The translations under genes were made by a program, and so were the position numbers. Of a stretch of DNA of 32,114 bases, positions 17,247 to 25,516 are shown piece by piece; positions within the stretch are counted from its first letter, which is position 1; every line of letters begins with the position of its first letter. Origin of the DNA: a bacterium (lineage in GTDB: Bacteria > Electryoneota > RPQS01); contig JAHIZR010000060.1 of the NCBI GenBank assembly GCA_018814465.1, positions 1 to 32,114 of the forward strand, written 5' to 3'. Below the pieces are notes generated by a model. That model did not search any database, was not told where the DNA came from, and worked only from the letters and a program-made list of their open reading frames with translations.

Positions 17247-17271
17247 CAGCAGCTTTCAATCGAACGTAATG

Positions 17272-17302
17272 CCGGGTGGAAGATCAATTCCACCCGGTTT
17301 TT
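17272..17302 (+). terminator. Rho-independent terminator after the HD gene
   Basis: CCGGGTGGAA pairs perfectly with TTCCACCCGG around GATCAA and is followed by TTTTT. It ends the TonB-receptor operon 25 bases after the HD stop codon. Confidence 0.9.
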
Positions 17303-17316
17303 GTTGGAAAAGCGCA

Positions 17317-17345
17317 TTGACTTCAAAACCGAAATTTTCTATATT
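17317..17345 (+). promoter_or_regulatory. Promoter of the LVIVD-repeat gene
   Basis: TTGACT and TATATT are separated by 17 bases, close to sigma-70 consensus. The promoter lies just after the terminator and gives a leader of about 27 bases. It rules out the track start at 17301. Confidence 0.65.
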
Positions 17346-17378
17346 AGGATTATCCAATCTTATAAAGCGGGTATAGAA

Positions 17379-19511
17379 ATGAGAAAGATGTTGTCGATTA
17401 CAGTCGTGATGTGCATGTTCATCGGCGCGGCTATCGCACAAGACAGCTTGAACGTGCGTCAGATGAGCAGGCTTGAGGATTATTGGGATGCAACGCAAGC
17501 ACTCGAAATCGTCGACACTCTGGCCTTCGTGGCAACCGGCCGGACGGGATTACGGATCGTCAGCTTTGCGGACACAGCGAATCCGATAGAGGCAGGTTAT
17601 ATTCTTTTTCCGACAAGTGTCGTCGATGTAGCGGTGAGGGGCAATTATGCATTTGTAGCCAACTATCGATTTACAGTTGTTGATATATCGAATCCAGCCT
17701 CACCGACCGAAATAGGAAGCCTGCAGTCCGTATCAGCGGAAAATATCTGCCTGTCCGGTGACTACGCATATGTCTCTGATAACTGGGGCGGTCTGAATAT
17801 TCTTGATATTGCCGATCCCGCTAATCCATCGTTAGCAGGTTCCTTAAACCTTCCGGATGATGCAATGGATTTTGATGTGGCGGGAAGTCTGTTGTATTCA
17901 GCAACCTCGGATGCAGGACTGTTAATTATCGACATAAGCGATCCGGCTAATCCGGAACAAATCGGCGCTTTCGATACTCCCGGTTCGGCGATGGGGGTTA
18001 CTGTGGAAGGCAATTACGCTTTTATCGCTGACTATAATGAAGGTCTTCGGATTATTAGCATCTCTAATCCATCCAATCCACAGGAGGTGGGTTATATCGA
18101 TGACATCGGCAGTGCAAACGATGTAGCGGTATCTGGAGCGTATGTATATGTTGCCGACCGCAACTGGCAGAGTGGCCTTTATATTATTGACATCACGAAT
18201 CCCGCGGCACCGGAAGAAGCTGCCTTGCTTGAGCTGCAGGACTTCACACTCAGCCTGGAAGCTGCCGGCAATACTGTTTTTATCGCCGAGGAGTTTTCCG
18301 GCTTGCGGATTATCGATGTGTTCTCACCATCAACTCCTGCGGAAGCAGGCTGCTTCTGGGGAAAGGGACGTGCCAATGCAGTCGCAGTCTCAGGCGATTT
18401 TGTGTATTTGGGAGGAGGGAGCGAGTTGCGAATTATCAGTATTGCCGATCCCGAGGCTCCGCTGGAAATCGGAAACTGTGAAACGCCGGGTGCAATTGGC
18501 GGGATTGCCGTATCGGGGAATTTTGCCTATGTTGCAGACAACAGGGAAGGACTGCGAGTGATCGATATCTCAAATCCGGCGCTTCCATCTGAGATCAGTT
18601 TTTCTTCGGCGGGGAACGAAGCAAATGATGTAGCGGTGCAAGGCAATTATGCCTACGTTGCTGATGAGGAAAGAGGTCTAATAGTGATAGATATTACCGA
18701 TCCTCATGCGCCGATAGAAGCAGCTTGTATCGGAACGCCCAATATTACGCAGGATGTTGCGGTATCAGGAAATTATGCATATCTCGCGGACGGTCTGGGA
18801 GGGCTTCGCATAATCGACATGACAAATCCATCCAGTCCCTTCGAAGCAGGCGCTTTCGAAGACATCCATAATGCGTGTGGTGTGGCGGCATGCGGCAACT
18901 ATGCATATGTGGCGGATCGAGGTCTGACGAGCGGTCTTTGGATTATTGATGTGACGAATCCCGCGACTCCCTTCGAGACCGGACGATATCAGACTTCCGG
19001 GCATGGCAACGACGTTGCAGTACTCGGCCACTATGCCTATATCGCTGATGATGATGAAGGTTTGAGAGTTATTGACATTTCTGATCCAACAGCTCCTTTT
19101 GAATCCGGCTATTACGATACTCGAGGAACGTCCATGGATTTAGCCGTAGCGGGCGACTATGCGTATGTAGCGGATTATATCTATTTCGGAATCTACGATT
19201 GTTCGGAGGCTTTAGTCGAATCAGGCAGCAACGAAATCCCGAGCCCCAACTCCGTAAGGCTTTATCAGAGTTATCCGAATCCATTTAATCCGACAACGAC
19301 AATTCGTTTTGACCTAACGATGACAAGCGAGGTGTCGCTGGAGGTCTATAACATAGCAGGGCAAAGAGTGGAGACTCTTGCCGAAAGTCCGATGCTGCCG
19401 GGAACACATGTGTTTGAGTTTGATGGGTCACAAGTTTCTTCAGGGACGTATTATTATACTCTGCGAACAGGCGCGTTTCTGGAGACGAAACAAATGGTGC
19501 TGATTAAATGA
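17379..19511 (+). CDS. Secreted LVIVD-repeat beta-propeller protein with T9SS tail
   Basis: From ATG at 17379 the protein has 710 residues. A signal peptide (MRKMLSITVVMCMFIGAAIAQ) is followed by about 14 LVIVD-type repeats of some 42 residues, with the pattern YAYVAD...GLRVIDISNP..P.E.G. Such repeats form beta propellers. The last one is partial. After NEIPSPNSVRLYQ a type A T9SS sorting domain begins (SYPNPFNPTTTIRFDL) and ends MVLIK, so the protein should be carried across the outer membrane and fixed to the surface or released. The earlier start at 17301 lies before the promoter and is rejected. No enzyme motif is seen; a binding or scaffold role is likely. Confidence 0.9.
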   Translation: MRKMLSITVVMCMFIGAAIAQDSLNVRQMSRLEDYWDATQALEIVDTLAFVATGRTGLRIVSFADTANPIEAGYILFPTSVVDVAVRGNYAFVANYRFTVVDISNPASPTEIGSLQSVSAENICLSGDYAYVSDNWGGLNILDIADPANPSLAGSLNLPDDAMDFDVAGSLLYSATSDAGLLIIDISDPANPEQIGAFDTPGSAMGVTVEGNYAFIADYNEGLRIISISNPSNPQEVGYIDDIGSANDVAVSGAYVYVADRNWQSGLYIIDITNPAAPEEAALLELQDFTLSLEAAGNTVFIAEEFSGLRIIDVFSPSTPAEAGCFWGKGRANAVAVSGDFVYLGGGSELRIISIADPEAPLEIGNCETPGAIGGIAVSGNFAYVADNREGLRVIDISNPALPSEISFSSAGNEANDVAVQGNYAYVADEERGLIVIDITDPHAPIEAACIGTPNITQDVAVSGNYAYLADGLGGLRIIDMTNPSSPFEAGAFEDIHNACGVAACGNYAYVADRGLTSGLWIIDVTNPATPFETGRYQTSGHGNDVAVLGHYAYIADDDEGLRVIDISDPTAPFESGYYDTRGTSMDLAVAGDYAYVADYIYFGIYDCSEALVESGSNEIPSPNSVRLYQSYPNPFNPTTTIRFDLTMTSEVSLEVYNIAGQRVETLAESPMLPGTHVFEFDGSQVSSGTYYYTLRTGAFLETKQMVLIK

Positions 19512-19602
19512 GCACAGTGTAACCATTGTGCGCAGTATTATTTCATAATAGCGATTCTCTTCGCCTTTTTCGATTCCTCTACGGCGCGGAGGGCAATGAG
19601 AA

Positions 19603-19638
19603 AAAAGTCAAGCACTCAGGGATGGGTGCTTGACTTTT
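19603..19638 (+). terminator. Terminator after the LVIVD gene
   Basis: AAAAGTCAAGCAC pairs perfectly with GTGCTTGACTTTT (13 base pairs), and A and T runs on either side make it work on both strands. Its right arm also contains the -35 box of the next gene. Confidence 0.85.
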
Positions 19639-19658
19639 CTTATTAGAGTACCTATACT
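19630..19658 (+). promoter_or_regulatory. Promoter of the Asp-box gene, overlapping the terminator
   Basis: TTGACT (19630-19635) and TATACT (19653-19658) are 17 bases apart. The -35 is inside the right arm of the preceding terminator hairpin, so one short stretch serves both ends. The expected leader is about 55 bases. Confidence 0.6.
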
Positions 19659-19720
19659 GATAATCCGGGTCCCACCTGCATAGACGAAATCGAGTAAATT
19701 CACCACGTTCGGAGGCTGAC

Positions 19721-21691
19721 ATGAAGTCTGCACCTCTTGCCTTTCTGCTTGTTCTAACTTTAACAATTTCAGCATTTTCAGTAAATTATCCGGAGCATGC
19801 CCGGATTAAAGGACCCGTCCTGCTGACCGGAATGGAAGACACTTCATTCCCCGAAAACTATCAGGCGCCGCGCTCGATGAATTTCACCCTGGATGAGGGC
19901 ACACCGGGATCCGTGTATTATACGGTCGGAACCACTTATTATGACAATCAGCACAACGGCACCGCCGGGAAACAGCTTGCGGTGGATCAGGGTGGTTTTG
20001 TGCATCATGTCTGGACAAAGGGATTGGAGGCCGGTTCAGCGACCCGGCACGTTTATTACCGGTGCTGGGAGCCGTCAAGTGGCGAGTTCATTCAAGGTGA
20101 TGAAACTCAAATCGATGCTTCCAATCGCGCCGGTTTTGTCACGGTGGCGGCGCGGCCGGACGGATTCGCATTTCCGGCTTTTCATCAGATTCTGGTTCCG
20201 GGCGGCGATCCGCATGCAGCGGTGGCGATAGATTTCTTGCCCAGATCCGGCGCATATCTGTCTTCACAGATTCCACTGCTGCCGAATGAGGCAATGGTGA
20301 TCTGGCCGAAAATCGATATCGATATTGAAGGAAATGTGCATACGGTCAGCACGGAAAGCGAAGGGGATGGATTAGAGTATTATGCGAAGGGATTTCCGCA
20401 GTACGATGAATTCGGTTTCGGCGAGGGCATTCTGTGGCCCGATGGTTTTATGCAATGGGATTCTTCGACTTTCATCACGCTGGATGTCTCGACTTCCTGG
20501 CATTCCAACCGCGTCGCCGTGGCTTGGATTAAGGATCCTATCGGACTGCAATTTGCCGATTACGGCGACTATGACGGCTATAATGTCTGGCTGAAGATTT
20601 CGGAAGACGGCGGAGTGAATTGGGGAGAATCGATTCCGGTGACGAATATTCCGCCGATTGATACGATGTGCGTCTTGCTGGGCGGAGATCCGACAATCTG
20701 CAATGCCGATACGATGCACCCCTGGCTGGACTGTTCAGTGCTGCTGGACGATAACGATGTCGCACATGTGGCGTTTTCCGCCTCCGGCAATTTCTATTGG
20801 GATGACTCGGGGGCTGTCAATGTTAATGCGGGGCTGGTATTCAGCAGTATCTGGCACTGGGGAGAGGATCGCGAAGAGTTCAACATCATCAACGAAGCAT
20901 GGTTCAGTCACACTTCCGTGTCGCTCGGTGTGAATAATCTGATGACGCACCGCCCGAATCTGGCCATTGATACCATCACGGGATATCTATATTGTTCGTT
21001 TGTGGAATTCGACAGCGTGCAAATCAGCTTGGGCGGCTATCCCAGCGGCGATTCCTATATGTCGGTGTCAACCGACGGGGGGCAAACGTGGGCGGAGAAG
21101 ACCAATATCTCTAATACCGTCGGATCCAATGGCGGCATTGATACTCCGGCGGGTGAGTGCGCGAGCGAGCGTGACGTGATGCTGGCGAAGTTTGTCACGG
21201 ATGGAATCATTCATGTGCAGTACCAGCTTGATCTTGACAACGGGACTTCGATCATGGATACTCCGGAAGGAGTGCCGACAAACAACCCGATTATTTATCA
21301 GAGAATTCCGGTCGAAGATATTCCGACAACTCCGATTATCAATCCGTTCCGCGCGTTTCGTGCGGATTCCACCGGCTATCCGTGGGTGTTGGGGATCGCG
21401 GAAAGGAATCGTGAAGCTGTTCCGCACGATTTCACCTTGTATCAGAATTATCCGAATCCGTTCAATCCGACAACTCATATTCAGTTCGACCTGCAAAGTC
21501 AGACACAGCCTGTCCTGACCGTGTTCGATGTGATGGGCCGCGAGGTCGCCAGACTACTGAACGGGCAGACGATGTCCGCGGGAACACATGTCGTGGAATT
21601 CGACGCGACCGGATTGTCCTCGGGAGTCTATTTCTATCGTCTGGAGACTCCGCTGCACAATACGACACGGAAGATGATGCTGATAAAGTGA
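19721..21691 (+). CDS. Secreted Asp-box (sialidase-like) propeller protein with T9SS tail
   Basis: The 656-residue protein has a signal peptide (MKSAPLAFLLVLTLTISAFS) and a large beta-rich region. Two clear Asp-box motifs are visible, SEDGGVNWGE near residue 294 and STDGGQTWAE near 448. These mark beta propellers of the sialidase superfamily, but I see no catalytic set, so enzyme activity should not be assumed. The C-terminal T9SS sorting domain (about 569-656) starts YQNYPNPFNPTTHIQFDL and ends KMMLIK. GGAGG six bases before the ATG is a strong ribosome binding site. The stop codon overlaps the first bases of repeat A7. Its own promoter lies at 19630. Confidence 0.85.
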   Translation: MKSAPLAFLLVLTLTISAFSVNYPEHARIKGPVLLTGMEDTSFPENYQAPRSMNFTLDEGTPGSVYYTVGTTYYDNQHNGTAGKQLAVDQGGFVHHVWTKGLEAGSATRHVYYRCWEPSSGEFIQGDETQIDASNRAGFVTVAARPDGFAFPAFHQILVPGGDPHAAVAIDFLPRSGAYLSSQIPLLPNEAMVIWPKIDIDIEGNVHTVSTESEGDGLEYYAKGFPQYDEFGFGEGILWPDGFMQWDSSTFITLDVSTSWHSNRVAVAWIKDPIGLQFADYGDYDGYNVWLKISEDGGVNWGESIPVTNIPPIDTMCVLLGGDPTICNADTMHPWLDCSVLLDDNDVAHVAFSASGNFYWDDSGAVNVNAGLVFSSIWHWGEDREEFNIINEAWFSHTSVSLGVNNLMTHRPNLAIDTITGYLYCSFVEFDSVQISLGGYPSGDSYMSVSTDGGQTWAEKTNISNTVGSNGGIDTPAGECASERDVMLAKFVTDGIIHVQYQLDLDNGTSIMDTPEGVPTNNPIIYQRIPVEDIPTTPIINPFRAFRADSTGYPWVLGIAERNREAVPHDFTLYQNYPNPFNPTTHIQFDLQSQTQPVLTVFDVMGREVARLLNGQTMSAGTHVVEFDATGLSSGVYFYRLETPLHNTTRKMMLIK

Positions 21692-21761
21692 TTCCGGCCT
21701 GGTTGCGCACATCAAATGACTCGATGGTTGTACGATCTCTGTGCTTAGCCCGGCTCGGCGG
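21690..21761 (+). repeat. Family A structured repeat, copy A7, overlapping a stop codon
   Basis: It has GATTCCGGCCTGGTTGCGCAC on the left and TGTGCTTAGCCCGGCTCGG on the right, with one mismatch in the outer helix. Its first bases provide the TGA of the Asp-box gene. The loop closely resembles that of A8 (CTCAAATGACTCGAT versus ATCAAATGACTCGAT). Confidence 0.8.
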
Positions 21762-21762
21762 A

Positions 21763-21817
21763 TATTGTTGCACAACGATTTCTTATTTGGGATAGGTGCT
21801 TAGCCCGGCTTGGCGAA
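21763..21817 (+). repeat. Half copy of family A (A7b)
   Basis: Only the right arm (GGTGCTTAGCCCGGCTTGG) is well preserved. The preceding CGATTTCTT..TTG..ATAGGT matches the flank after A8 (24474-24500), so A7 and A8 were copied together with about 40 bases of 3' flank. Confidence 0.6.
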
Positions 21818-21859
21818 TTACACCGAACGATTACCGCAAACATCAGATGAGGTTACACC

Positions 21860-23224
21860 ATGAACTGCCGACTGCCTGCTGCCTTACTGATCGCGCTTCT
21901 TATACTAAATCATACGGAGACCGAAGCACGACCGATACCGTCCGCCCTTGACTCAACAGACCGAGTAACTTATGTGTATGACGGCCCGCCGGTATTTTTC
22001 GGACCGACCAACGCGACTGTTGAAATCGAAGTGGCGGACGTCTTTGACATCAATGATGTAGACGTCCTCGTTTCCATCCAGCATACTTGGGATTCCGATG
22101 TCACGCTGCGATTGGAAAATCCCGCGGGAGAAACAGTTGTTTTAGTGGATTTCGCCGGGGAAAGCGGCCATAACTTCACGAATACCGTCTTCAACGATGA
22201 TGCGGCGCAGTCGATTATGCAGGGTTCCGCTCCCTTTACCGGAAGTTATCGGCCCTTAGAGCCGCTTTCGCGATTCAACGGAGGAAGCGGAACGGGAACC
22301 TGGATTCTGCATCTCGAAGATACGTTCCCGAGTGTGGATGACGGAATGCTGTCGGTTTTCGAACTGACACTCGGGGGACGAATCGGGGGAGTTGTCCGCG
22401 GCCGCGTGACTGAGCTGGCAACACAACTGCCAATGAGCGGAGTGCGGCTCGAGTATATTGACACACCCTATTCCACGATCACGGACGAACAGGGATATTA
22501 TCTGCTGAATTCGGCGGAAGGCACATTTGATCTGCTTGTTTCCTATCCCTTCTGGTGCTCGGAAGAGGTGGCCTCGATTGAGGTGACGGAGGATGATACG
22601 CTCGATTACGACTTCCAATTAGGGAAACCGGAAGCGGAATTGTCGATCAGTTCTCTGAATATTCTGGCGATACAGAACGAGATTTCGACCGAATCCTTTG
22701 AAATCAACAACACGGGCAACTGTCCGCTTGACTGGTCACTGTTGATCGAGGAAGACTGGATCACTTCGAACACGATGAGCGGAGCGATCCCCGGCGAAAC
22801 AGGTTGGGATTTCGAAATAAATGTCGATGCAAACGATCTGGAAATCGGAGACTACCTTTCGCGCATCGTGATCACTCATAACGCTGAAGGGTCTCCGCAT
22901 TCGATACCGGTCTTTGTCAGCGTGATTGCGCTGGAGGCAGGCGATTCGCATGCGATTCCGCAGGGCTTTGCTTTGCTGGGCAGCTATCCGAATCCTTTCA
23001 ACGCAGCGACATCCATACGTTACGCGCTTCCGTCACAGAGTGATGTGCGGCTTCTGTTGTATACGAATACGGGCCGGCTGATCAAGGAGATGACGGAGAA
23101 CCGTGCAGCGCCGGGGATTCATGAATTCCGACTCGATCTTTCGACCGCGGCGAGCGGGCTGTATTTCGCTCAACTGACGGCGGGCGATTTTTCAGCTGTG
23201 CAGAAACTTATCCTGATTAAATAG
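21860..23224 (+). CDS. Secreted P-domain protein with CarboxypepD_reg and BACON-like domains and T9SS tail
   Basis: The 454-residue protein has a signal peptide (LPAALLIALLILNHTETEA). Next comes a proprotein convertase P-domain (about 32-180, with TWDSDVTLRLENPAGE and GTWILHLEDTFPSVDDG). A carboxypeptidase-regulatory-like fold follows (about 185-255, GRVTELATQLPMSGV, then DEQGYYLL), then a BACON-like beta domain (about 260-350, INNTGNCPLDWSL). The T9SS tail (SYPNPFNAATSIRYAL) ends LILIK. P-domains usually accompany subtilisin-type proteases, but no peptidase is encoded here, so it is probably a binding or structural surface protein. GAGG precedes the start. No terminator separates it from the Asp-box gene, so co-transcription is possible. 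Confidence 0.87.
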   Translation: MNCRLPAALLIALLILNHTETEARPIPSALDSTDRVTYVYDGPPVFFGPTNATVEIEVADVFDINDVDVLVSIQHTWDSDVTLRLENPAGETVVLVDFAGESGHNFTNTVFNDDAAQSIMQGSAPFTGSYRPLEPLSRFNGGSGTGTWILHLEDTFPSVDDGMLSVFELTLGGRIGGVVRGRVTELATQLPMSGVRLEYIDTPYSTITDEQGYYLLNSAEGTFDLLVSYPFWCSEEVASIEVTEDDTLDYDFQLGKPEAELSISSLNILAIQNEISTESFEINNTGNCPLDWSLLIEEDWITSNTMSGAIPGETGWDFEINVDANDLEIGDYLSRIVITHNAEGSPHSIPVFVSVIALEAGDSHAIPQGFALLGSYPNPFNAATSIRYALPSQSDVRLLLYTNTGRLIKEMTENRAAPGIHEFRLDLSTAASGLYFAQLTAGDFSAVQKLILIK

Positions 23225-23256
23225 CCAACTACTGTTACCATTTAAATGTTGTGCCT

Positions 23257-24354
23257 ATGATATCCATTTCTTCAAACATCGAATCTCTGATTCCTTACCA
23301 GCCCGGACGCAGCGTCGAGGAAATCCGGGAGTTGTATGGTCTCGAGCATATCGTCAAGCTGGCTTCGAATGAGAATCCGCTCGGGCCCGCGCCCAAGGCG
23401 CTGCTGGCCGCCGAAGAGGCGCTGCTGAATATGCATTTATATCCGCGAACGGGAGTGCGGCTGCGGGAGAAGCTCGCGGCGATCCACGGAGTTGCGACCG
23501 ATAATGTGATGGTCGGCGCCGGCTCGGAGTCCGTGCTGTTGAGCCTGATTCGCGCCTACCTGACACGGGATGATGAGGTGCTGACGGCGGAGGGAACTTT
23601 TATTGCCATCTACGTTCAAACGAAATCACAGGGAGTGGGTCTGCGGACAGTGCCCCTGAAGCAATATCGTTTCGATCTGGATGCTTTAGCGGATGCCATA
23701 ACCGATAAGACGAAGCTGATTTATTTTGCGAATCCGAATAATCCCACAGGGACGATTTTTACCCGCGCCGAGTTCGAGAAATTCATCGAGCGTGTTCCGA
23801 AGCATATTCTGGTCGTTTTCGACGAAGCCTATTTCGATTATGCGAAGGAAAATCCGGACTATCCGAATTCGCTGGAGTACCGCCTCGATAATGTGGTCAC
23901 ACTGCGGACTTTTTCGAAATCCTACGGATTGGCGGGAGCGAGAATCGGCTATGGATTCGCGCATCCGGAAATCTGCCGCAACGTGAGAAAAGTACATTTG
24001 CCGTTCGATCCGTCTTTGCTCGCGGAAGCGGCGGGGGTCGGGGCGCTGGATGACGCGGAATTCCTGGAGCGAACGATTCAGGTAAATCGAGCGGGGAAAG
24101 CGTTTCTGGAAGAGTGCTTTAAGGAGATCGGTTTGCCGGTTGTACCGACGGAGGCGAATTTCTTCATGGCTGCGTTCGGAACCGAGGCGGAGGCGATAAA
24201 CTTTACCGAGGACCTGCTGAAGCAGGGTGTGATTGTGCGTTATCTGAAGGCGTTCCGGCTGCCCAACTGCGTGCGGATCACCATCGGAATCCAGGAAGAG
24301 AATGAGTTTCTGATGGAGGCCATGAGAAAGGTTTATAGTCCGGTGACGGTGTGA
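23257..24354 (+). CDS. hisC: Histidinol-phosphate aminotransferase-like enzyme
   Basis: This fold-type I PLP enzyme converts imidazole-acetol phosphate and glutamate to histidinol phosphate in histidine synthesis. From ATG at 23257 it has 365 residues, the usual length. The catalytic lysine is Lys221 in TFSKSYGLAGARIGYG. Other family marks are KLASNENPLGP near the N terminus, FANPNNPTGT and VFDEAYFDY. The track start is a GTG two codons earlier; neither start has a visible ribosome binding site. No other his genes are nearby, and close relatives act on aromatic amino acids, so the substrate is less certain than the family. It starts 32 bases after the P-domain gene. A family B terminator lies downstream. 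Confidence 0.88.
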   Translation: MISISSNIESLIPYQPGRSVEEIRELYGLEHIVKLASNENPLGPAPKALLAAEEALLNMHLYPRTGVRLREKLAAIHGVATDNVMVGAGSESVLLSLIRAYLTRDDEVLTAEGTFIAIYVQTKSQGVGLRTVPLKQYRFDLDALADAITDKTKLIYFANPNNPTGTIFTRAEFEKFIERVPKHILVVFDEAYFDYAKENPDYPNSLEYRLDNVVTLRTFSKSYGLAGARIGYGFAHPEICRNVRKVHLPFDPSLLAEAAGVGALDDAEFLERTIQVNRAGKAFLEECFKEIGLPVVPTEANFFMAAFGTEAEAINFTEDLLKQGVIVRYLKAFRLPNCVRITIGIQEENEFLMEAMRKVYSPVTV

Positions 24355-24389
24355 TTCTACCCCCCTTTTCCGAGTCTATTCCAAAATAG

Positions 24390-24462
24390 GATTCCGGCCG
24401 GGTTGCGCACCTCAAATGACTCGATTACTGGACGATTTCTGTGCTTAGCCCGGCTCGGCGAA
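24390..24462 (+). repeat. Family A structured repeat, copy A8
   Basis: It has GATTCCGGCCGGGTTGCGCAC on the left and TGTGCTTAGCCCGGCTCGG on the right, with a fully paired outer helix apart from the bulged T. The loop and the 3' flank are shared with A7. Confidence 0.82.
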
Positions 24463-24504
24463 CCTTTTTACACGGCGATTTCTTGTTATGATATAGGTTC
24501 TTTG

Positions 24505-24561
24505 TCCCTCCGTGAACGGGGGGGAGATAAGAAAGCCCTCGCAGATGCGGGGGCTTTTTCA
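24505..24561 (+). terminator. Family B double-hairpin terminator, copy B3
   Basis: The first hairpin is CCCTCCG-TGAA-CGGGGGG. The second pairs AAAGCCCTCGC with GCGGGGGCTTT and is followed by TTTC. It should end transcription from hisC about 200 bases after the stop. Confidence 0.78.
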
Positions 24562-24578
24562 ATAATATATCGCCATAG

Positions 24579-24613
24579 GATTCCGGGCACCCGGGGACGG
24601 GCGCCTCGGCGGG
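24579..24613 (+). repeat. Family S short hairpin repeat, copy S3
   Basis: It is identical to S1 over about 34 bases. It is placed seven bases before the 3' end of the convergent propeller gene. Confidence 0.75.
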
Positions 24614-24619
24614 CAAGGA

Positions 24620-25516
24620 TCACTCGGTCAAATCAATCTGGAAGATGCGGCCGCCGTCGGTGAATACGAGCTTGGTGCCGTCGGGATTGAGCGCGGGATA
24701 TTCGGGATCGTAGTGCGTGGGAATCTCGAGCGCGACATGCTCGTGTTTTTCGATATCGTGAACGCGGATGATGGTTTCATCGCGAATATCAACGAGGCAG
24801 GCCAGATACTTGGAATTGAGCGACCAGCTCGGCCAGCGTCCGGCGCCGAGTTCGGTGCGGTCTCCGGTTTTCAGCGCGACCAGATAGAGAATCGGTTCGG
24901 GAGTGGTGGCGACAATTGCGACATAATTGCCATCGGGAGATATTTCGAAGCCGCGCACCGGTTCGTTTTCCGGAGAGGTAAAGATGCGAGTGCTATCGGC
25001 TGACTCGACCCAAAGGACTTGTGTTTCGCGATTCCAATAGGGTCCGGCGGTGCGGGGCCGGTCCTGATAATCATAGAAGGGACCGTCCGGTGAAAAGCGG
25101 TACCATACTGAATTTTCAAACAGATAGGGGCCGAGAATCTCACCCATATTGTTCGTGCGCGTGACCGGATCAAAGAGGTGAATGGATGTGGAGAGCAGGC
25201 GCAGCGGTTCTGCCGGGTGAGCCTTGATGCGGATGCGATAGACGATACGGTCATCCTGACTATTCGGCTCAAAAACGAAGCGGCGACCGATGGAATCTCC
25301 CCGCGCGGCCCGAGAGGGCTTAAAGGAGTGCAGCAGGTCGAAACTCCAGATTTCGTTCTGATTCAAAGCCGAGAAAGCCAGTGAGTTGCCGTCGTTCGAG
25401 TAGATCGGATTCAGCCAGTGAAAAGGTTTGGCATCGACGATAAGCTGCGGCTCGGCGGCTTGAAGGAGTGAAGCAAGAAGGCTGAAGGTGATAAAAAATA
25501 ATCGTTTCATGGTCAT
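24620..25516 (-). CDS. Exported TolB-like (PD40) propeller protein
   Basis: The protein of 296-298 residues has a signal peptide (MKRLFFITFSLLASLLQAAEP). PD40/WD40-like strands follow, including NPIYSNDGNSLAFSA, GFEISPDGNYVAIVA, WPSWSLNSKYLACL and YPALNPDGTKLVFT. This SPDG pattern is typical of TolB-type beta propellers. It is presumably periplasmic, with a binding role; no enzyme motif or T9SS tail is seen. Either of two ATG codons (25516 or 25510) could start it. The second gives the more usual MKR signal peptide, with GGA as a weak ribosome binding site. It converges on hisC and is divergent from the giant FN3 gene. Confidence 0.8.
   Translation of the reverse strand: MTMKRLFFITFSLLASLLQAAEPQLIVDAKPFHWLNPIYSNDGNSLAFSALNQNEIWSFDLLHSFKPSRAARGDSIGRRFVFEPNSQDDRIVYRIRIKAHPAEPLRLLSTSIHLFDPVTRTNNMGEILGPYLFENSVWYRFSPDGPFYDYQDRPRTAGPYWNRETQVLWVESADSTRIFTSPENEPVRGFEISPDGNYVAIVATTPEPILYLVALKTGDRTELGAGRWPSWSLNSKYLACLVDIRDETIIRVHDIEKHEHVALEIPTHYDPEYPALNPDGTKLVFTDGGRIFQIDLTE

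Noticed and set aside
17301-17378. N-terminal extension of the LVIVD protein
   Set aside because: The extension lies upstream of a near-consensus promoter and overlaps the preceding terminator T run. The signal peptide begins at 17379.
21462-21775. Minus-strand ORFs at 21462-21773 and 21554-21775
   Set aside because: They read antisense through repeat A7 (SRAKHRDRTTIESFD, RAGLSTEIVQ) and the end of the Asp-box gene.
24403-24663. ORFs at 24403-24663 (plus) and 24425-24616 (minus)
   Set aside because: They are composed of repeats A8, B3 and S3. RAGLSTEIVQ appears again from the repeat arm.
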